The notes: generated by a model not told the origin, from the letters alone. A stretch of DNA of 64,000 nt from Antitrichia curtipendula (GCA_951230915.1 OX579641.1:10850001-10914000); one strand, 5' to 3'; shown: positions 52,479 to 64,000, numbered from the stretch's first letter. Program-made: numbers and translations.

Positions 52479-52683
52479 ATTGGACACTGGATGAATAAAT
52501 TATGATTTATCAAAATGTTGAAAGTAGGTGTTCTAAAATCAAATTTAGACTCTCATGAATAGCAAGAGTACATTTTAGGCAAGAGTTTGTAGGGGTTGGT
52601 TTTGAAAGGGGTCATAGTTAAATTTTTAGTACACCTATTTTCAACACATTGAAAATTCATAAGTTATTCATATAGTATCCAAA
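52479..52683. repeat. Foldback inverted repeat with arms of about 55 bp
   Basis: The left arm (52,479-52,534; TTGGACACTGGATGAATAAA, later TTGAAAGTAGGTGTTCTA) is matched in inverse orientation by the right arm (52,628-52,683; TAGTACACCTATTTTCAACA, later GTATCCAA). Arms are similar but not identical, around a unique spacer of about 95 bp. This is probably an older MITE; target duplications are not clear. Confidence 0.7.
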
Positions 52684-52689
52684 AAATGC

Positions 52690-53255
52690 ATATGAAAGAA
52701 TCTAAAATATTCTTTTGACTTTCAATAAGATTCAACAAAAAAATTAGATAATTTAATAATGAAAATAATACCCAATTGTTTATTGAGATGTGTAGCTACC
52801 TTGGTTCCTATTTAGTGGTTGTATAAGGTTGGCTTACTCAAATCTCTCTAATTGCACTAAGTTGAAAACTTTAATCTCTATGATAAGATGAAAGAGTGAA
52901 AATTTTGTGTAAAATATTTAGATTTGTGAAATTATAGAGCGAAATTCAGTTCTTGTTCTTCTCAAACTTTGATATTGAATTTGTATTGCAGTCTTCTTTG
53001 TTAGAAGGTACGACAGTAAAAAAGTGCATTGGAAGTTTTGAACTCACAACCATTGTCACTAAGATTTTGATGCTACTATAGAATTATGCTTTAAGGGAGT
53101 GTGCAATTATGGAGGTTTGGATGTACCTGAACATCCACGAAGGGTACAAGAGATATGCCACGTACCCGTGTTTATTCCACGTCAGCATCTCAGGCTGGCT
53201 GCTGACGCTGAACTGCTGGTTTGAGACCTATACTTGGGACCTGGGAAGGGGATGT
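52690..53255. other. AT-rich region upstream of the eL14 gene, nothing recognised
   Basis: A mostly AT-rich stretch that becomes GC-richer from about 53,100 as the eL14 promoter is approached. An open frame at 53,109-53,294 runs into the promoter motifs and has no recognised content. Confidence 0.45.
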
Positions 53256-53259
53256 GAAA

Positions 53260-53287
53260 TTAGGGTTAGGATTTGGCAATTGGCCCA
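53260..53287 (+). promoter_or_regulatory. Telo-box-like and site II motifs upstream of eL14
   Basis: TTAGGGTTAGG lies at 53,260-53,270 and GGCCCA (reverse of the site II core TGGGCC) at 53,282-53,287, about 95-125 bp before the start codon. Paired telo-box and site II elements are well known in promoters of plant ribosomal protein genes, so this fits the gene it precedes. A second TTAGGGTTAGG occurs just after the gene at 53,819. Confidence 0.65.
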
Positions 53288-53382
53288 GGCTTGAATTTGA
53301 GGAGCTTGTGTTCCAGAAGCTCTTTTGCTGCGAAGCGCCGACGTCGTTCTCTTCCACCTAGCCTTAGCAGCGGCTTTTAGCC

Positions 53383-53784
53383 ATGGTGTTCCGCAGGTTT
53401 GTCGAGATCGGGCGCGTTGCTCTGATCAATTACGGGCCTCAGTATGGCAAGCTGGTCGTAATTGTGGACGTGATTGACCAAAACAGGGCACTCATCGATT
53501 CCCCTGACATGGTCCGGACGCAGATTAACTTCAAGCGTTTATCTCTTACCGATATTGTGATTGAAATTCCCAGGATGCCGAACAAGAAGACGCTCAAGGA
53601 GGCTATTGAGAAGGGTGAAGTGTACAGCAAGTGGGAGAACAGCGCCTGGGGGCGCAAGCTTGCTGTGCGAGCGAAGCGGGCCAGTTTGAACGACTTCGAC
53701 CGCTTCAAGGTTATGGTGGCCCGTGTCAAGAGGAGTTCCATTGTTCGTAGAGAACTCGGAAAGCTCAGGAGGGAGAAAGCTTAG
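53383..53784 (+). CDS. RPL14: 60S ribosomal protein L14 (eL14), intronless
   Basis: A complete 133-residue frame that I recognise as eL14, a structural protein of the large cytosolic ribosomal subunit. The start [18 protein letters not shown], the stretch [12 protein letters not shown] and the block [15 protein letters not shown] are the characteristic parts. The N-terminal third is the KOW-type RNA-binding fold and the rest is the L14e-specific helical region; length matches the usual plant protein. The ATG is in a strong context (GCCATGG). No internal stop or frameshift is seen, so the gene looks functional. The coding region has no intron, which could reflect a retrocopy or simple intron loss, but there is no poly-A tail or target duplication to prove a retrocopy, and promoter-type motifs are in place. 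A GCAG-GTTTGT sequence at codon 5 looks like a splice donor but the frame continues through it. Confidence 0.93.
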   Translation: MVFRRFVEIGRVALINYGPQYGKLVVIVDVIDQNRALIDSPDMVRTQINFKRLSLTDIVIEIPRMPNKKTLKEAIEKGEVYSKWENSAWGRKLAVRAKRASLNDFDRFKVMVARVKRSSIVRRELGKLRREKA

Positions 53785-54880
53785 AATGCCTGCAGGTACA
53801 GCTGGTTTCCCACCTATTTTAGGGTTAGGTCTTAAGTGTGGAGCTTTGTGCCCTTCGAATTACAGAGGTCGCAGCTGATTGAGATGCGATTGAGTTACGT
53901 TTTATATGTGCTGTTGTTAAGAGAAATGATAATGCCGCTCGTAATTCTGATTAGTTGACACCGTGTTGCTTTTCACTACCTAGGGGATTGGGGTAGCGAC
54001 TTTTGCAGATCTGTAGGGGCTCATCTTTTATCATTTGGGGCCTATATTTACACCCTAAAGCTAGTTATTGGATTATGATGCGAACTATGGCCTGATTAAG
54101 CGGCACCTTAGTGCTCTAGTATGCGGCCAACAATTCTTGTGTGTGGCTTCATTTTCTGCATTGTCCAGGGTTGGGAATTGGGTTGCTCTAGATGCTTGTA
54201 AGTCTGTTACCGAATTCGATCGGAATTCTCTTGTCTCGTTTAGAGTATTAACTTGGTCGTTCTCGATGGCAATTTGCAGGGTTCTGTGATGGAAGTCGCA
54301 AACATTTGAGTTGCCCTCCGCAGTGCACATCTGAATTTGTAGAAGACCAGTTGTGTTACATTTTTATCATTTATAAATCCTTTTCGTCTAAGAAATTGTC
54401 ACCCTCTCAATTTGAGTCTGAACGTCAGTGGCGCATATTCATTTTTGAGCTCTGCTTGTTTTCGATGCGATGCATTGCTCAACAGCGCTGAGTTGTTAAC
54501 GTAACTTAATTTCAGTCTGTAGGTCATAACAGTGTTGGCATGATGTGGATTGATTTTCATGAAGATCTTTGGTGCTCTTCTCGTATGATCTGAATTCAAA
54601 GCACTCACTACGCATTACGTTTCACTTAAGGGAGGTACGTTTGTTTGCGAATTCTTTTTCTTGTGGAGCGTTCAAGCCGACAGACTTCAGAGGTTAGCTC
54701 ATTCTCGAATTTTTTGATGGGATCAGAACGGCACGTATTGAAAATCTACTAAGCGTATATCAGAGGTTGTCAGAATAGGTCAAAGGATGCACTTTTTATT
54801 GAAAAGAGAGATTCTTCTTTAAACCCTCCTTCTTCAGGGACTAGGTTGTATTTAAAACCCTAGGTGCACCTCACTGCTAC
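53785..54880. other. 3' flank of eL14, no separate gene supported
   Basis: Moderate GC just after the stop, then AT-rich. It contains TTTTAGGGTTAGG at 53,817-53,829 and several 60-80 codon open frames on both strands without recognisable content. Part of it must be the eL14 3' UTR. Confidence 0.45.
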
Positions 54881-57800
54881 CATGGTCGACCACAGCGTTT
54901 TCGAGTATCGATTGCCTTTCTTGTTCGTAATGGGTTTGAAGAATCGAACCGTAAGATCTGAAGAAATTTTTTGTTGGAAGTCTTGATATGAATGTTGCAC
55001 AACGGTTGGACTTGTATGACTTGTAGATCTGTTGATTATAAGGTTTGGTAATGAGTGGTGTCTAAGTCGGGCAGGTGGTACTTTTTGTGTTTGCTTTGGC
55101 CAATCTTGTAATTTTTATTGTTGGTCTCTACATGCTTGCAGAACAAGATATTTTTAATCAATGCAGAAAACCAAAATACTTATAGGATTCAAATAACACA
55201 CAAATATAAAAATCTAGCGTACAAAGAACCTCATCTCATGCGTGCATGGCGTAGCATCACACAACACCTCGCTGAACATCTGCACTTCCATGTTATTAAG
55301 TTTATTTTGTCTACGAATGAAGGAAATGTTACAACAGAAAAAGGCAAAATGTCGTGCTAGGCCATGCTGATGACACGGATGCTCAAGGACCATCTGCTCA
55401 TCATCAACTTCAAGAGTAAAAATATCCACTTCTCTACATGGCTTATTGGTGCCTCCAACAGCTAATTTCTTTATGAAATTCAATGTGCAATCTATAGTCC
55501 TCACAAATATGGAGTTGTATCTCATTAGAAGAAATTCATGTTGTTTTTTACACATTTCTTATGATGTCCACTTGTTTTTATATTACAACTAATGTCTTGA
55601 CGTTACATTTGATGTCATTGTTAGCATAAAATCAGGTAGATGTCAAAAACATGGATTTCTTCTAATGCCTAATATTCAAGAGAAGCTTACATGGGATAGA
55701 ACGGTCAACATTGTCCTTATACAATTTTTTCTGTTGAGCTCGTAGAAATTGCTAACACCAGCTCAACAAGTTGTTTATTGAGTTGATGGGGATATAGTTC
55801 CCCATTTGATATTACAAGACACTTAAACAAATGGGGCAAGAGATTCCTACTAACTTCCTCCAATCATAATAAGTAATAGAATCATGAAATGGCTAATGAT
55901 TAACAAACTGCAACCACTTGTTAAATCTATTTTAGAACCAATGGTTAATGTCTAAGCTGGTTGAAGTATCTTCCTCATCATCAACATTAGTGTCTAAAAG
56001 AAAGTATTTACACTTTACAAACTACATGTGACCAATTCTGTAGACAGTTAACGACACAACTTGACTTATAGGAAGGTCTCTAGAAATACTAGGATCCTTG
56101 TGGACATTGGCTTGAGAGGAATTATGACACTACAAAGGCTTAGCAAACAAGTGTATGACATTATTGATATCCAACTGATTTACATTAGTTTATTTTCAAG
56201 AAATTTGGTCTTCTGTTGTAATACTCTTTAGAGAAGAAATCCCAAGATTCAAAGTAAATATATCAAAAAGCACATGAGGTCTCCTATGTAGAAGTTTTTT
56301 CTTAGTTACTACAACAACAAACAAGACTTCTTCAATATAACTACAACAAGATTATATTCGTCATCAATACCAAAATCAGAAGATGAGATCGATATTGAAG
56401 ACACCAATTACGCATCAATAGAAAAAATGGAAAAAAATTAATACTAGAAGAACAAAGGTCCAAAACATTGAAAATGCAGATCATTCCTTACAATGTATCT
56501 AAAACACCATATATGTAAGTAATTTGCAATATTAAAAAATCTACAAATAAAAACTACAAATTTGAAAGAGAATTTAAGCTCTAGATGAAAATAAAGATAA
56601 AAAATAAATGAAAGAAAAAGAAGAAAACTCCTTGATACAAGAAATTTGAAACTATTTTATTGCATATCCAAATCCCCCAAAATATGAATCAATTTTGGGA
56701 ACTGCTACAAATTTGAAGCAAATAGCCAATTTCTGGTAGAAACTACCAAATTTGAAGGATTTAAATTATAGTGCTAGAGCTACAAAGCCATTACAATACA
56801 ACAAAATGCAAAAATGCACATCAAATGTTTTAAAATTGATGGAAAAACCAAGTAGAAACAAAAATGGAAGGTTGCCATTCAAGAAGATGGAATATCTCTC
56901 ATTGCTACATATGCACAGCCCATTAGGAAAAAATTTAGGCCTCAAGAGTCCGTTACAAAAAGGTTCTCCAAGTTGTGAACATATATAGTGTTGGCCAGGT
57001 TATTTAATAATTAAATAATTAAAAAATAAATAAAAATATAAAAAAAATATTTTTTAATTATAAAATTATAAAAAATTATAAAAATAATAATAATAATCAA
57101 ATTGCCAAAGCTTTATAATTTTGGATTTAATTTAAAAATCAAAATTTGTAATCATTTTTAATGTTCTTTTAAAGTATTTGTTAAAATTATCCCACGCCAT
57201 GTATTCTTTGCTGCTTTTTGAATATATGTGTTTTTTGTTTTTTTCAGTCAGCATTCCCTATTGTGGGGGAACTATAACCTTTTCTAAGGCTCAATTTTTT
57301 TGTAAAGTGAGGTAGATGATCTTTTGAAACTCTGGCAATTCTCAACTAATATTGGTAAGATACACAACCTTCTAAACACCTAATATCCAAATGATCACAT
57401 CCAAAAGTTTCATCCATTTGCCACGTCATTCATATTTAATGCCATTGAGCCAATCAAATTGTGGTCGTAAAAACAAATCTCAAATCAAACATTATAGTGT
57501 GGCACTAAAATTCAATTGAGTAACATCAATTGTCCATCAAAACTCATCACGCATTTATCATCTAGATGATGGTGCATTAAAATTCATCCACATAAATTGC
57601 AACAATTGTTAATCATACCTTCAAAATGCATCTAGCTAAATTAATATCATCCAATTTTATTGTCATCTAATGCAATTCTATCAATATTATTCATTCAAAG
57701 GCAAAAGGTTTATAAGGTACTAGAAAAGTAGTAAGTAGGTACAAAAGTAGGTTGATTAGTGCCATAATAGATCACTAGTATGTCTTCTATCGTTGGCAAC

Positions 57801-59070
57801 AGTCAAAAGCAAAATTAAATTAATTTTATAATTTTTTTACTCATAAATTTTTTGAAATTCAATATCTTTTATGTCATACATCCAAACATCACAAAGCAAA
57901 ACCTGTGCATCCCTCCTCGTTGAGGACTTTTTGATGGTACAAAGTACACGACCAAGAGACATAGAGTCTAGGAGATCTCACCATATCAAACAAAACAAAC
58001 AAACAACATATTTTAATATAGTGATGGGAATAGGAACATTGTGCTACCTCAATAGAGGGCCATCAAAGTTGGTTCTAAGAATTGGTTACTGAAATTTAGG
58101 GATTAGATTTTGATAAAACTTACACTAAATAGTAATATTAGGTTGTTCCTCATTAACTTCTCAACATTTGATATTATATAATTGTTTATTATTATTGTAC
58201 AAGAATGTACTATTTTTGAATCCTTTTAGCTTAGAGAGGAACATTGCCTAATTAACCCCTTTAGGATATTTGATGCCAAGATTGGCCTACAATTTATAAT
58301 ATGAAAAAAATCTACTTACAATCTATCTTGCCATTGTGTCAAAAGTGCTACATAAGTAGATTGCCAATCTTGTTCACCTACAATTTTTGACTAATTGAAA
58401 TGGCAGATGCAAGTGAATGTGTTGACCACAAGTAATTACACACCATCTCGATCTGCCTATCAAAAAGTCTAGCTAAAAATTGAATTGAATTGAATCAATC
58501 GTTCCCAATTTAAAAAAAGCCACGCGGCATTAGGGGGGCATCAAATCTATAATAATAATATCTCACATCAGTCATTTTGAGATTTTATCAATACGTAGAC
58601 TCAGATGGTCATGTATGTAGAATTTTTGGTATTGTAAACTATAGCATCGAACATCCTAAAGGGGGTAAGGTATACAATGTTATGATTATTTAGTGTAGAA
58701 TATGGGGAATATAGCTTTGTGATGTGGAAGGCTCTCTTGGAAAGCAAGAAAAAACTAAATTTTCCATCCCCCAACTCTAACGCTACTAAGTTAAACTTAA
58801 TTAGAGCATCTCTTGCCACCCTTTAAATATCCAAGCCCTCCTAATTTTTGGATGATAAGCAATCAATTTTAGTGAATGTTAGCCTCTACCTTTACTTTGA
58901 CACAACAAATAAGTCACATTTGAAGGGTTTATTAACCCCTCTACGAGCTATATTTTCTCTTAGGATTAGCAAGTCGTCATAATAAACGATAGCTTACTTT
59001 TCAGTTTTGCAAATACTGTGACTTGTGATTGGTTGGAAGTAGTATGGAGTATATTTTAGTGAGTTGACTG
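54881..59070. other. AT-rich intergenic DNA, no gene supported
   Basis: About 4.2 kb with short open frames only. The longest, 55,214-55,555 on the minus strand, has a mixed composition and might be a decayed coding fragment, but I do not recognise it. Near 57,000-57,110 there is an almost pure A/T stretch. At 58,480-58,500 there is a small ATTGA-type microsatellite. No RNA gene or clear transposon end was identified. Confidence 0.5.
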
Positions 59071-59374
59071 TTGGGGATACAAGTGGCCATCCCCTGTAAA
59101 TTGGGCAGATCTCAATTGAAGGGGCCTGGGTATTTGGAGGGTGGCAGGAAATGGTCTTGCAGAGAAGAAATTCCATCTTTGGAAAGGCAGAAGCTCAGCC
59201 TGAGCTTCTTCTCGATCGTATCATGGCGGACATTCGCAACGACTTGCACTCTGGTTCTGACTCTCGGTTACGACAACGGAGTTCGCGGTTTCGCAGCGAA
59301 GTACGGTGCTCGAGACTCTTCTTCGACGGTCTCCAACGTTTCTTTTCCGACTTCGGGAAGCGGTTCTTCTGATG

Positions 59375-59813
59375 GTAATCAGTTAGGTCTTCCCGAGGAT
59401 CAATAAACTTCCCGAGGTCTTGGAGCCTCAAGTTAGGTTCTGGCTTCAGAGTCTGGAGCCTCGCGCGGTATTGTTCTTCTCACGCTCATGCGTTCACTCG
59501 GTTTGCCCTCATTGCTTGGGTAGCAGGCTTGTTTGTCTGCTTTCTGTGTGTCTCTGACTTGGCCGACCCTCCGTTGGGCCTCGGATTCCTCTGTCCCTCA
59601 GTCCCGGCGAACGCTGTTTTCGCATGCCTGTTGTATTCATGTTTACGCTACTAGCCCTGAATTGGGACTTCGCGGTTTTAGGGTTTAGGGTTTACGCTGT
59701 TAACCCTGAATTGGGATTTCGCGCTACCCTCGTTCCCATTATCCATCGCATTCTGACAGGTTTTAGAGTTTTCAGAGTTTGATGAGTTCACTTTTCGTGT
59801 GGAAAATTCGCAG
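59375..59813 (+). other. Predicted 5' UTR intron of the 929-residue protein gene
   Basis: A plausible donor, ATG then GTAATC, lies at 59,375 and a good acceptor, TTCGCAG, ends at 59,813, about 40 bp before the ATG at 59,853. The sequence before the donor (from about 59,100) is GC-richer than the intergenic DNA and would be the first exon. It contains a 73-codon upstream open frame (59,151-59,372) that stops two bases before the proposed donor. Confidence 0.45.
59575..59728 (+). promoter_or_regulatory. Site II motif, double telo-box and 49-bp-spaced duplication before the last gene
   Basis: TGGGCC lies at 59,575-59,580. TTTAGGGTTTAGGGTTT lies at 59,677-59,693. The telo-box sits between two near-copies of a segment containing CCCTGAATTGGGACTTCGCG and CCCTGAATTGGGATTTCGCG, about 49 bp apart. 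All this is within the predicted 5' UTR intron, where plant genes often carry activating elements. The regulatory reading is inference. Confidence 0.55.
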
Positions 59814-59852
59814 GACAATGTGTCTCCGTGGAGTCTTCTATAGGCAATAAGA

Positions 59853-62800
59853 ATGGGATCAGGTGATGGCGGGATTAGGATTTTGCGTCCTGAGGCGGAG
59901 CCATTGATACAAGGTTTTGAATCGAAGGCGCCAGGAGTTCGTGTCTCGTCGTTTAAGGAGTGGACCTCTTTAAGGAAATTTGTCGAAGTTTTAGGCGTTG
60001 CGGAACTGGTATGTATTCACAATGGATATCAATCCTATCGTACATCTTGTTTTAGAGAAACCGATGGTTATTCTATGTTTCTGAAAGATTAAAATGTAAT
60101 TGGAACTTGGAAGGGCTTTACGTGAAAGTGCCGTTAGGCGTCCATCATACTGTAATGGCAGACGGAAAGATCAAGTTTATGCGGGTTAATGATGTAGCCA
60201 GGTTAGTTTAATTCTAATATTAACAGCCAAGCTTGAGTTCGTCTTCCTGGATATTACTTTCTTGGAGGTTAGTGGTGAAGCTGCATCTGTGATTGATCAT
60301 GCTTAAAGTGACGCTTACTGGAGACACTCGGTTTTGCAATTGTATCTGGCTTACCACAGGAGATCAAGGCCGATGTTCTCAGGCACCTCTGTTATTTCCT
60401 GTCTTCTTCTGCAGCAACAATCAAATATCCATCGCCTACAGCAGCTGAAAATGTTTTTTTGTCTGCCGTTGTGGGAGATAGAGAAGTCTATGTCGATTAC
60501 GATGAACTGGTGGCCTTACATGACTTACTATTTTTGGAGCTTGCTCGTCGTATCCCCCTTTTTTCTGCTGAGAATGAGAAGTCTGCTGAAAGCCTCAGCA
60601 CTTTCCCCTCGACTCTCCAAGAACTTAAAGTGGCTGCTCTCAATTTACGTTGCTGCATTAGGTTGCTGCCTTTGATTGAGCTTTTTGACACGGGTTTACG
60701 GAATGCTATGGGAGTAGGCCTGGTTAATCTATTGCAGAAGCTTTGTTCACCTACGGAACCTTGCTTACTCCCCACCAAAATCTATTCATCTGAAGTGATA
60801 AATTCTAATATCAAACCTTTCAGAGCTCCTTTGCTTTGCGCGTTGCTGGAGGTACGATTTTTCTTCAGTGATTTTACTCAATAGTTTCAATGATCTTATT
60901 CGATATTCAAGTATTTATCGAAGACATCACAAATCTATTGTTGAGGGCTGGTGAGAAATCTTCTTGAGAGGATGCTATATTTTAAACTGATACCAGTTTA
61001 GAGAACCTGAACTGAAGAAATGTTTTGAATATGGGTAAGTCGGGTAGGCGTTGCTTACTCATCTCTGTTTTCAATTGTGCTTTTTGTAGAATTTGATTGA
61101 GATATTGGTTTCTGCAGGTGTTCATCGATGAGCTATTGTGCCGTTCCAAGACTCAATTGCTACTAGTACAAGATGGCATCTCAGAGAAGGGAACTAAGAG
61201 TTCATCTCGGCTTACTCTGGAGGCTATACTTGCACATGTTATGATATCTGCCCAAGCGCCCAAAGGACTGCATGAACCTAGAACACGACCCTGTGAACTG
61301 AGCTTACAGTCAGCGGTGATGTTACTCGACAAAGTTATCACTGACAATGCGCCACGGTATTTACTGTCGCACGTTGTTAGAATAGTCTCTCAAGGTTTGG
61401 AAGATTCGACGTGCAATCCAGAGAACTTGCAGTCTTCAGAGAAAGCGGAAAACCAGAAGAAGTGGTTCTCTCGATTCCCAATCTCAGGTTATTGCAATAA
61501 TGCAGAGAGTTGTAAGATCAGTACAAACTATGTGCCTGATTCTCTCAGCCGACGAGTTTCTTTGTGGCTTGTTTTTTCAGTTCTTGAGAGGGGAGTCTCA
61601 TTATATATGAAGTATGCAGCTGCACCTCATCTCGCTAACTTCGTCAGTGTTTTGGATGATCGTCCTCAACCACCTGCCGTATCAAATACTCTACTGGCCT
61701 CTTGCCTCTGGAACTACGCGTGCCACCGTGGTCGGATGAACCAAGAGTGCGAGGCCGCTTTGGAGTCAATGTTGAATGATGCTACACTAATGAAAGGGCT
61801 GGAAGAGTGTATGGATCAGACGTATTGCCCTGATCAAGCGCAAATTCAAGGGCATGCACCTGGACAAGGGACTGATCGTATTCTCAAGGCTGTATATGTA
61901 GACGGCAATATTGAACGGTCATCTGGGACTCATTTTTGTGGTAAAGAACTGTATAGTGTACCAGTATGGGAAGAAGATCACTCAACTTTGATTGCTGATG
62001 TACTTCACTTGATGCATTCAGCATTGAATTTCATTACGGAGAAAGTTCGATCGATGGAGGAAACCTGTCAAGACAACCTAACAGGTGATATGACAAAAGA
62101 GGATATTGATGACATCTGGCTGGGTCTCATCGGCTCTTTCCATAAATGTTTGCCTTGTGATGGGGAGATCACAGCAGCAGACAGCGTAGGGCACGTGCTG
62201 GTGTTTTTCACAGACATGCTGTATTATGAAGCTGAAACTACTATTTCTGACAGCAGGTTACGAGAGTACTTAGAACTATTAGAATCTTTGCTGATTTCTC
62301 TTCTAATGGAGCACTACTGGAGGAAAAGCACCTCAAATCCGCAATTATCCGTTCACAAGTATGAACAAAAGGGAACTGTGGATGTAACTTCACGCTGGGA
62401 AGAGAACAGCGAAATGAAAACGTCTCCTAGTTTTTATGCAAGAAGGGTTGTCAGTTTATTACAGGGGTTTCTCGAAGAACCGGATCTTCTGGAGGTAACT
62501 TCTCTTGTTTGAAGAATATCTGAGCATGGCTCCACTGCGTTTAGGTGGATGTAAGTTACGTCAGCTTTGTTTGCATTGTTTCTGTGCTCTGGGTGGATAT
62601 TGTTTGTTGTGTAGCTCCTCATTATATGCTCTAGCTTACTTAGACCCTGTTTATTTTTGGACATGAACAAGATTCCGGTGAGGTTATAAGTGCTCTACTA
62701 TGCTCCAATCTCGTCTTAAAGATTTGAAACATTTTAATCAGGTGAGTAAAAGTATTCGAAACGGATTGTGCTAGGTTTTGTAAGAAACACATCAGAGAAT

Positions 62801-63927
62801 TCTTGTTATAGTTCTTTTAAGTTTGGGAAATTGTGACGTAGACTTAGTACTCAAGCCTACATTCGTTGTTTCCCTCTTGCAGATCTTGGGTGCCAATGCT
62901 GTTTCGATCATCTTGCAAATTAACTGCTTTTGGAACGATTTCTGTGAATTTATGGACAAAGTATTGTCTACAAATGACTGGCGTGAGTATATCCCTGCGA
63001 ATGGGAGACGTATTGCCAGGAAAATTCTAAAGACTGTGCGTGAAGCTGATATAGTTGACAGGTGTCTTACATTACCATTTTGTAGGCTATATTTGAAGTT
63101 TCTTGCAGATCTCTGAATTTGAATAACTTTAGGAATGAAACAATGAATTGGTTCACTATTGTGACATTTCATTTCTACTTACTGTCGTTTTACAGTGATA
63201 GCTGACTTTATTGTGCTGATCGATCGTCCAGGAATGTAGAGGAGGAGAATTTTGATCATGACATGCAATTCTTTGAAGAGCTGCCGAGTCCAGATGAGAG
63301 AGAATTTCGACCATGCCCTGCTGACTTTGCACGGCAACAGAGTCAAGATGACTATAGAGAACCCACGGAGCAGCAGCCATGCCCTTTAAGCACTGGGTTG
63401 GAAAAACAGCAGCTGCGGCCCTCAACATTACCTATCCTTCAAAGGTTGATGAAACATCGAAGTCTTCCAGCAAATCCTCGTGATGTCTCTCCAGAGAGGT
63501 TAGTATTTGGCAGTACTCTTATCTGAAGCACTTGGTCCACTTGCTGAGTTGTTAATGCTAAAGATCTTTGTCATGTGTTGTTAATCTGCTTCCCATGTGC
63601 TCTTGTAGGAAACCTGTTTCAGAGGCCGAGGTTCCAACAACTCGTGGAGCTAGGCCTGTACGCAAGTGTAGACTAAGGACAGAAGATGAGACCTCCGACA
63701 TTCCTACTGAAGCCGAGGGCAATCCCTTCGTGGCTGAGGTGCTATTGCTCGAGAAGACATCTGAAAATTTCGATGACCTGAATGACTTCATTGTGTGCAA
63801 GCAAGGCCGTAGTTACACCAGATGGTTGAATCGAAGGACCAAATTCAGGAGGCGGAAGCGAACCCGGGAAATCTGGAAGCGGTCCGAAGAAAAAAAAAGG
63901 CTGCTCTCCATGCTGAACATTGTGTGA
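59853..63927 (+). CDS. 929-residue helical protein of unknown function, six coding exons
   Basis: Exons 59853-60008, 60360-60851, 61118-62494, 62883-63061, 63232-63498 and 63609-63927 join in frame with GT-AG introns and end at a TGA. The first introns fall between codons; the last two split an arginine codon. I do not recognise the family. The product is rich in Leu and mostly predicted helical from its spacing, with no signal peptide or membrane segment seen, suggesting an alpha-helical scaffold. Exon 3 supplies half of the protein (459 codons). The region around residues 740-820 is polar and Pro/Gln-rich. The C-terminus has a conserved-looking DLNDFIVCKQGRSYTRWL stretch followed by a strongly basic FRRRKRTREIWKRSEEKKR tail, a likely nuclear signal. 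Size and helical content made me consider FLIP/FIRRM-type genome-maintenance proteins, but no motif confirms it. No frameshift or stop is seen, so it appears intact. Confidence 0.75.
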
Positions 63928-64000
63928 AAGCATTGCAAAGTAATTTTGTAACATGATTCATTTTCTGACCTCCCTGAAGATAACGCAGGATGGAGTTGGT
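63928..64000. other. 3' flank of the last gene
   Basis: Short sequence after the TGA, presumably 3' UTR, cut by the window end. Confidence 0.6.

Noticed and set aside
55214..55555. 113-codon minus-strand open frame with varied composition
   Set aside because: Could be a decayed coding fragment, but no motif, splice context or recognisable similarity supports a gene.
58254..58945. TTAACCCC motifs resembling the left tip of the TTAA-flanked elements
   Set aside because: No matching GGGGTTAA right end was found nearby and the following bases diverge.
59071..59406. 111-codon open frame before the last gene
   Set aside because: It starts at TTG rather than ATG and overlaps the likely 5' UTR exon; no recognisable content.
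62792..63428. Minus-strand open frames opposite exons 4 and 5 of the last gene
   Set aside because: Shadows of plus-strand coding exons.

Overview
The window looks like nuclear DNA of a land plant, but I cannot place the lineage more closely. The evidence is a plant-type eL14 ribosomal protein gene, telo-box (TTTAGGG-type) and site II motifs near genes, GT-AG introns of roughly 80-450 bp, and non-autonomous transposons with CACTA-like and piggyBac-like ends. There is no sign of prokaryotic organisation.

Layout. (1) 1 to about 42,525: an unbroken head-to-tail satellite array of about 230 monomers of 181-182 bp, running off the left edge. Each monomer carries a 16-bp perfect palindrome, CTCTCGGTACCGAGAG, and a run of 7-11 T beside TTCGAATTGG. 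Diagnostic variants recur at 4, 5, 6, 8, 9, 11 and 19 monomer spacings, which is higher-order repeat structure. One set of variants is confined to the flanks (about 0-19 kb and 38-39 kb) and another is concentrated in about 15-37.8 kb, as if a younger core had expanded inside older flanks. The last 1.6 kb is a divergent edge subfamily. (2) About 42,620-47,764, plus strand: a gene of about 13 exons encoding about 1,190 residues. Its parts are an acidic N-terminus, a ParB/sulfiredoxin-like DGNHR motif, a helical middle, a basic charged region, and a C-terminal module with motifs in the permuted order of beta-class N4/N6 DNA methyltransferases. The catalytic tetrapeptide reads DVPE rather than a canonical DPPY-like motif. 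This is the most interesting locus here. (3) 47,765-53,250: gene-poor repeat land with pyrimidine-rich and purine-rich simple repeats, a near-perfect 152-bp CACTA-type foldback element, telomere-like short repeats, two related elements with TTAA duplications, and another foldback. (4) 53,383-53,784: an intronless eL14 gene with telo-box and site II motifs upstream. (5) 53,785-59,100: AT-rich intergenic DNA with no gene I can support. (6) About 59,150-63,927: a six-coding-exon gene for a 929-residue, mostly helical protein with a basic C-terminus that I could not identify; it probably has a 5' UTR intron containing a double telo-box.

The genes do not form an operon-like unit. The notable juxtaposition is that the ParB/methyltransferase-like gene begins within about 100 bp of the satellite edge, so its promoter must lie in or next to satellite DNA. 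Exon boundaries were read by eye from splice motifs and frame continuity; no similarity search was possible.
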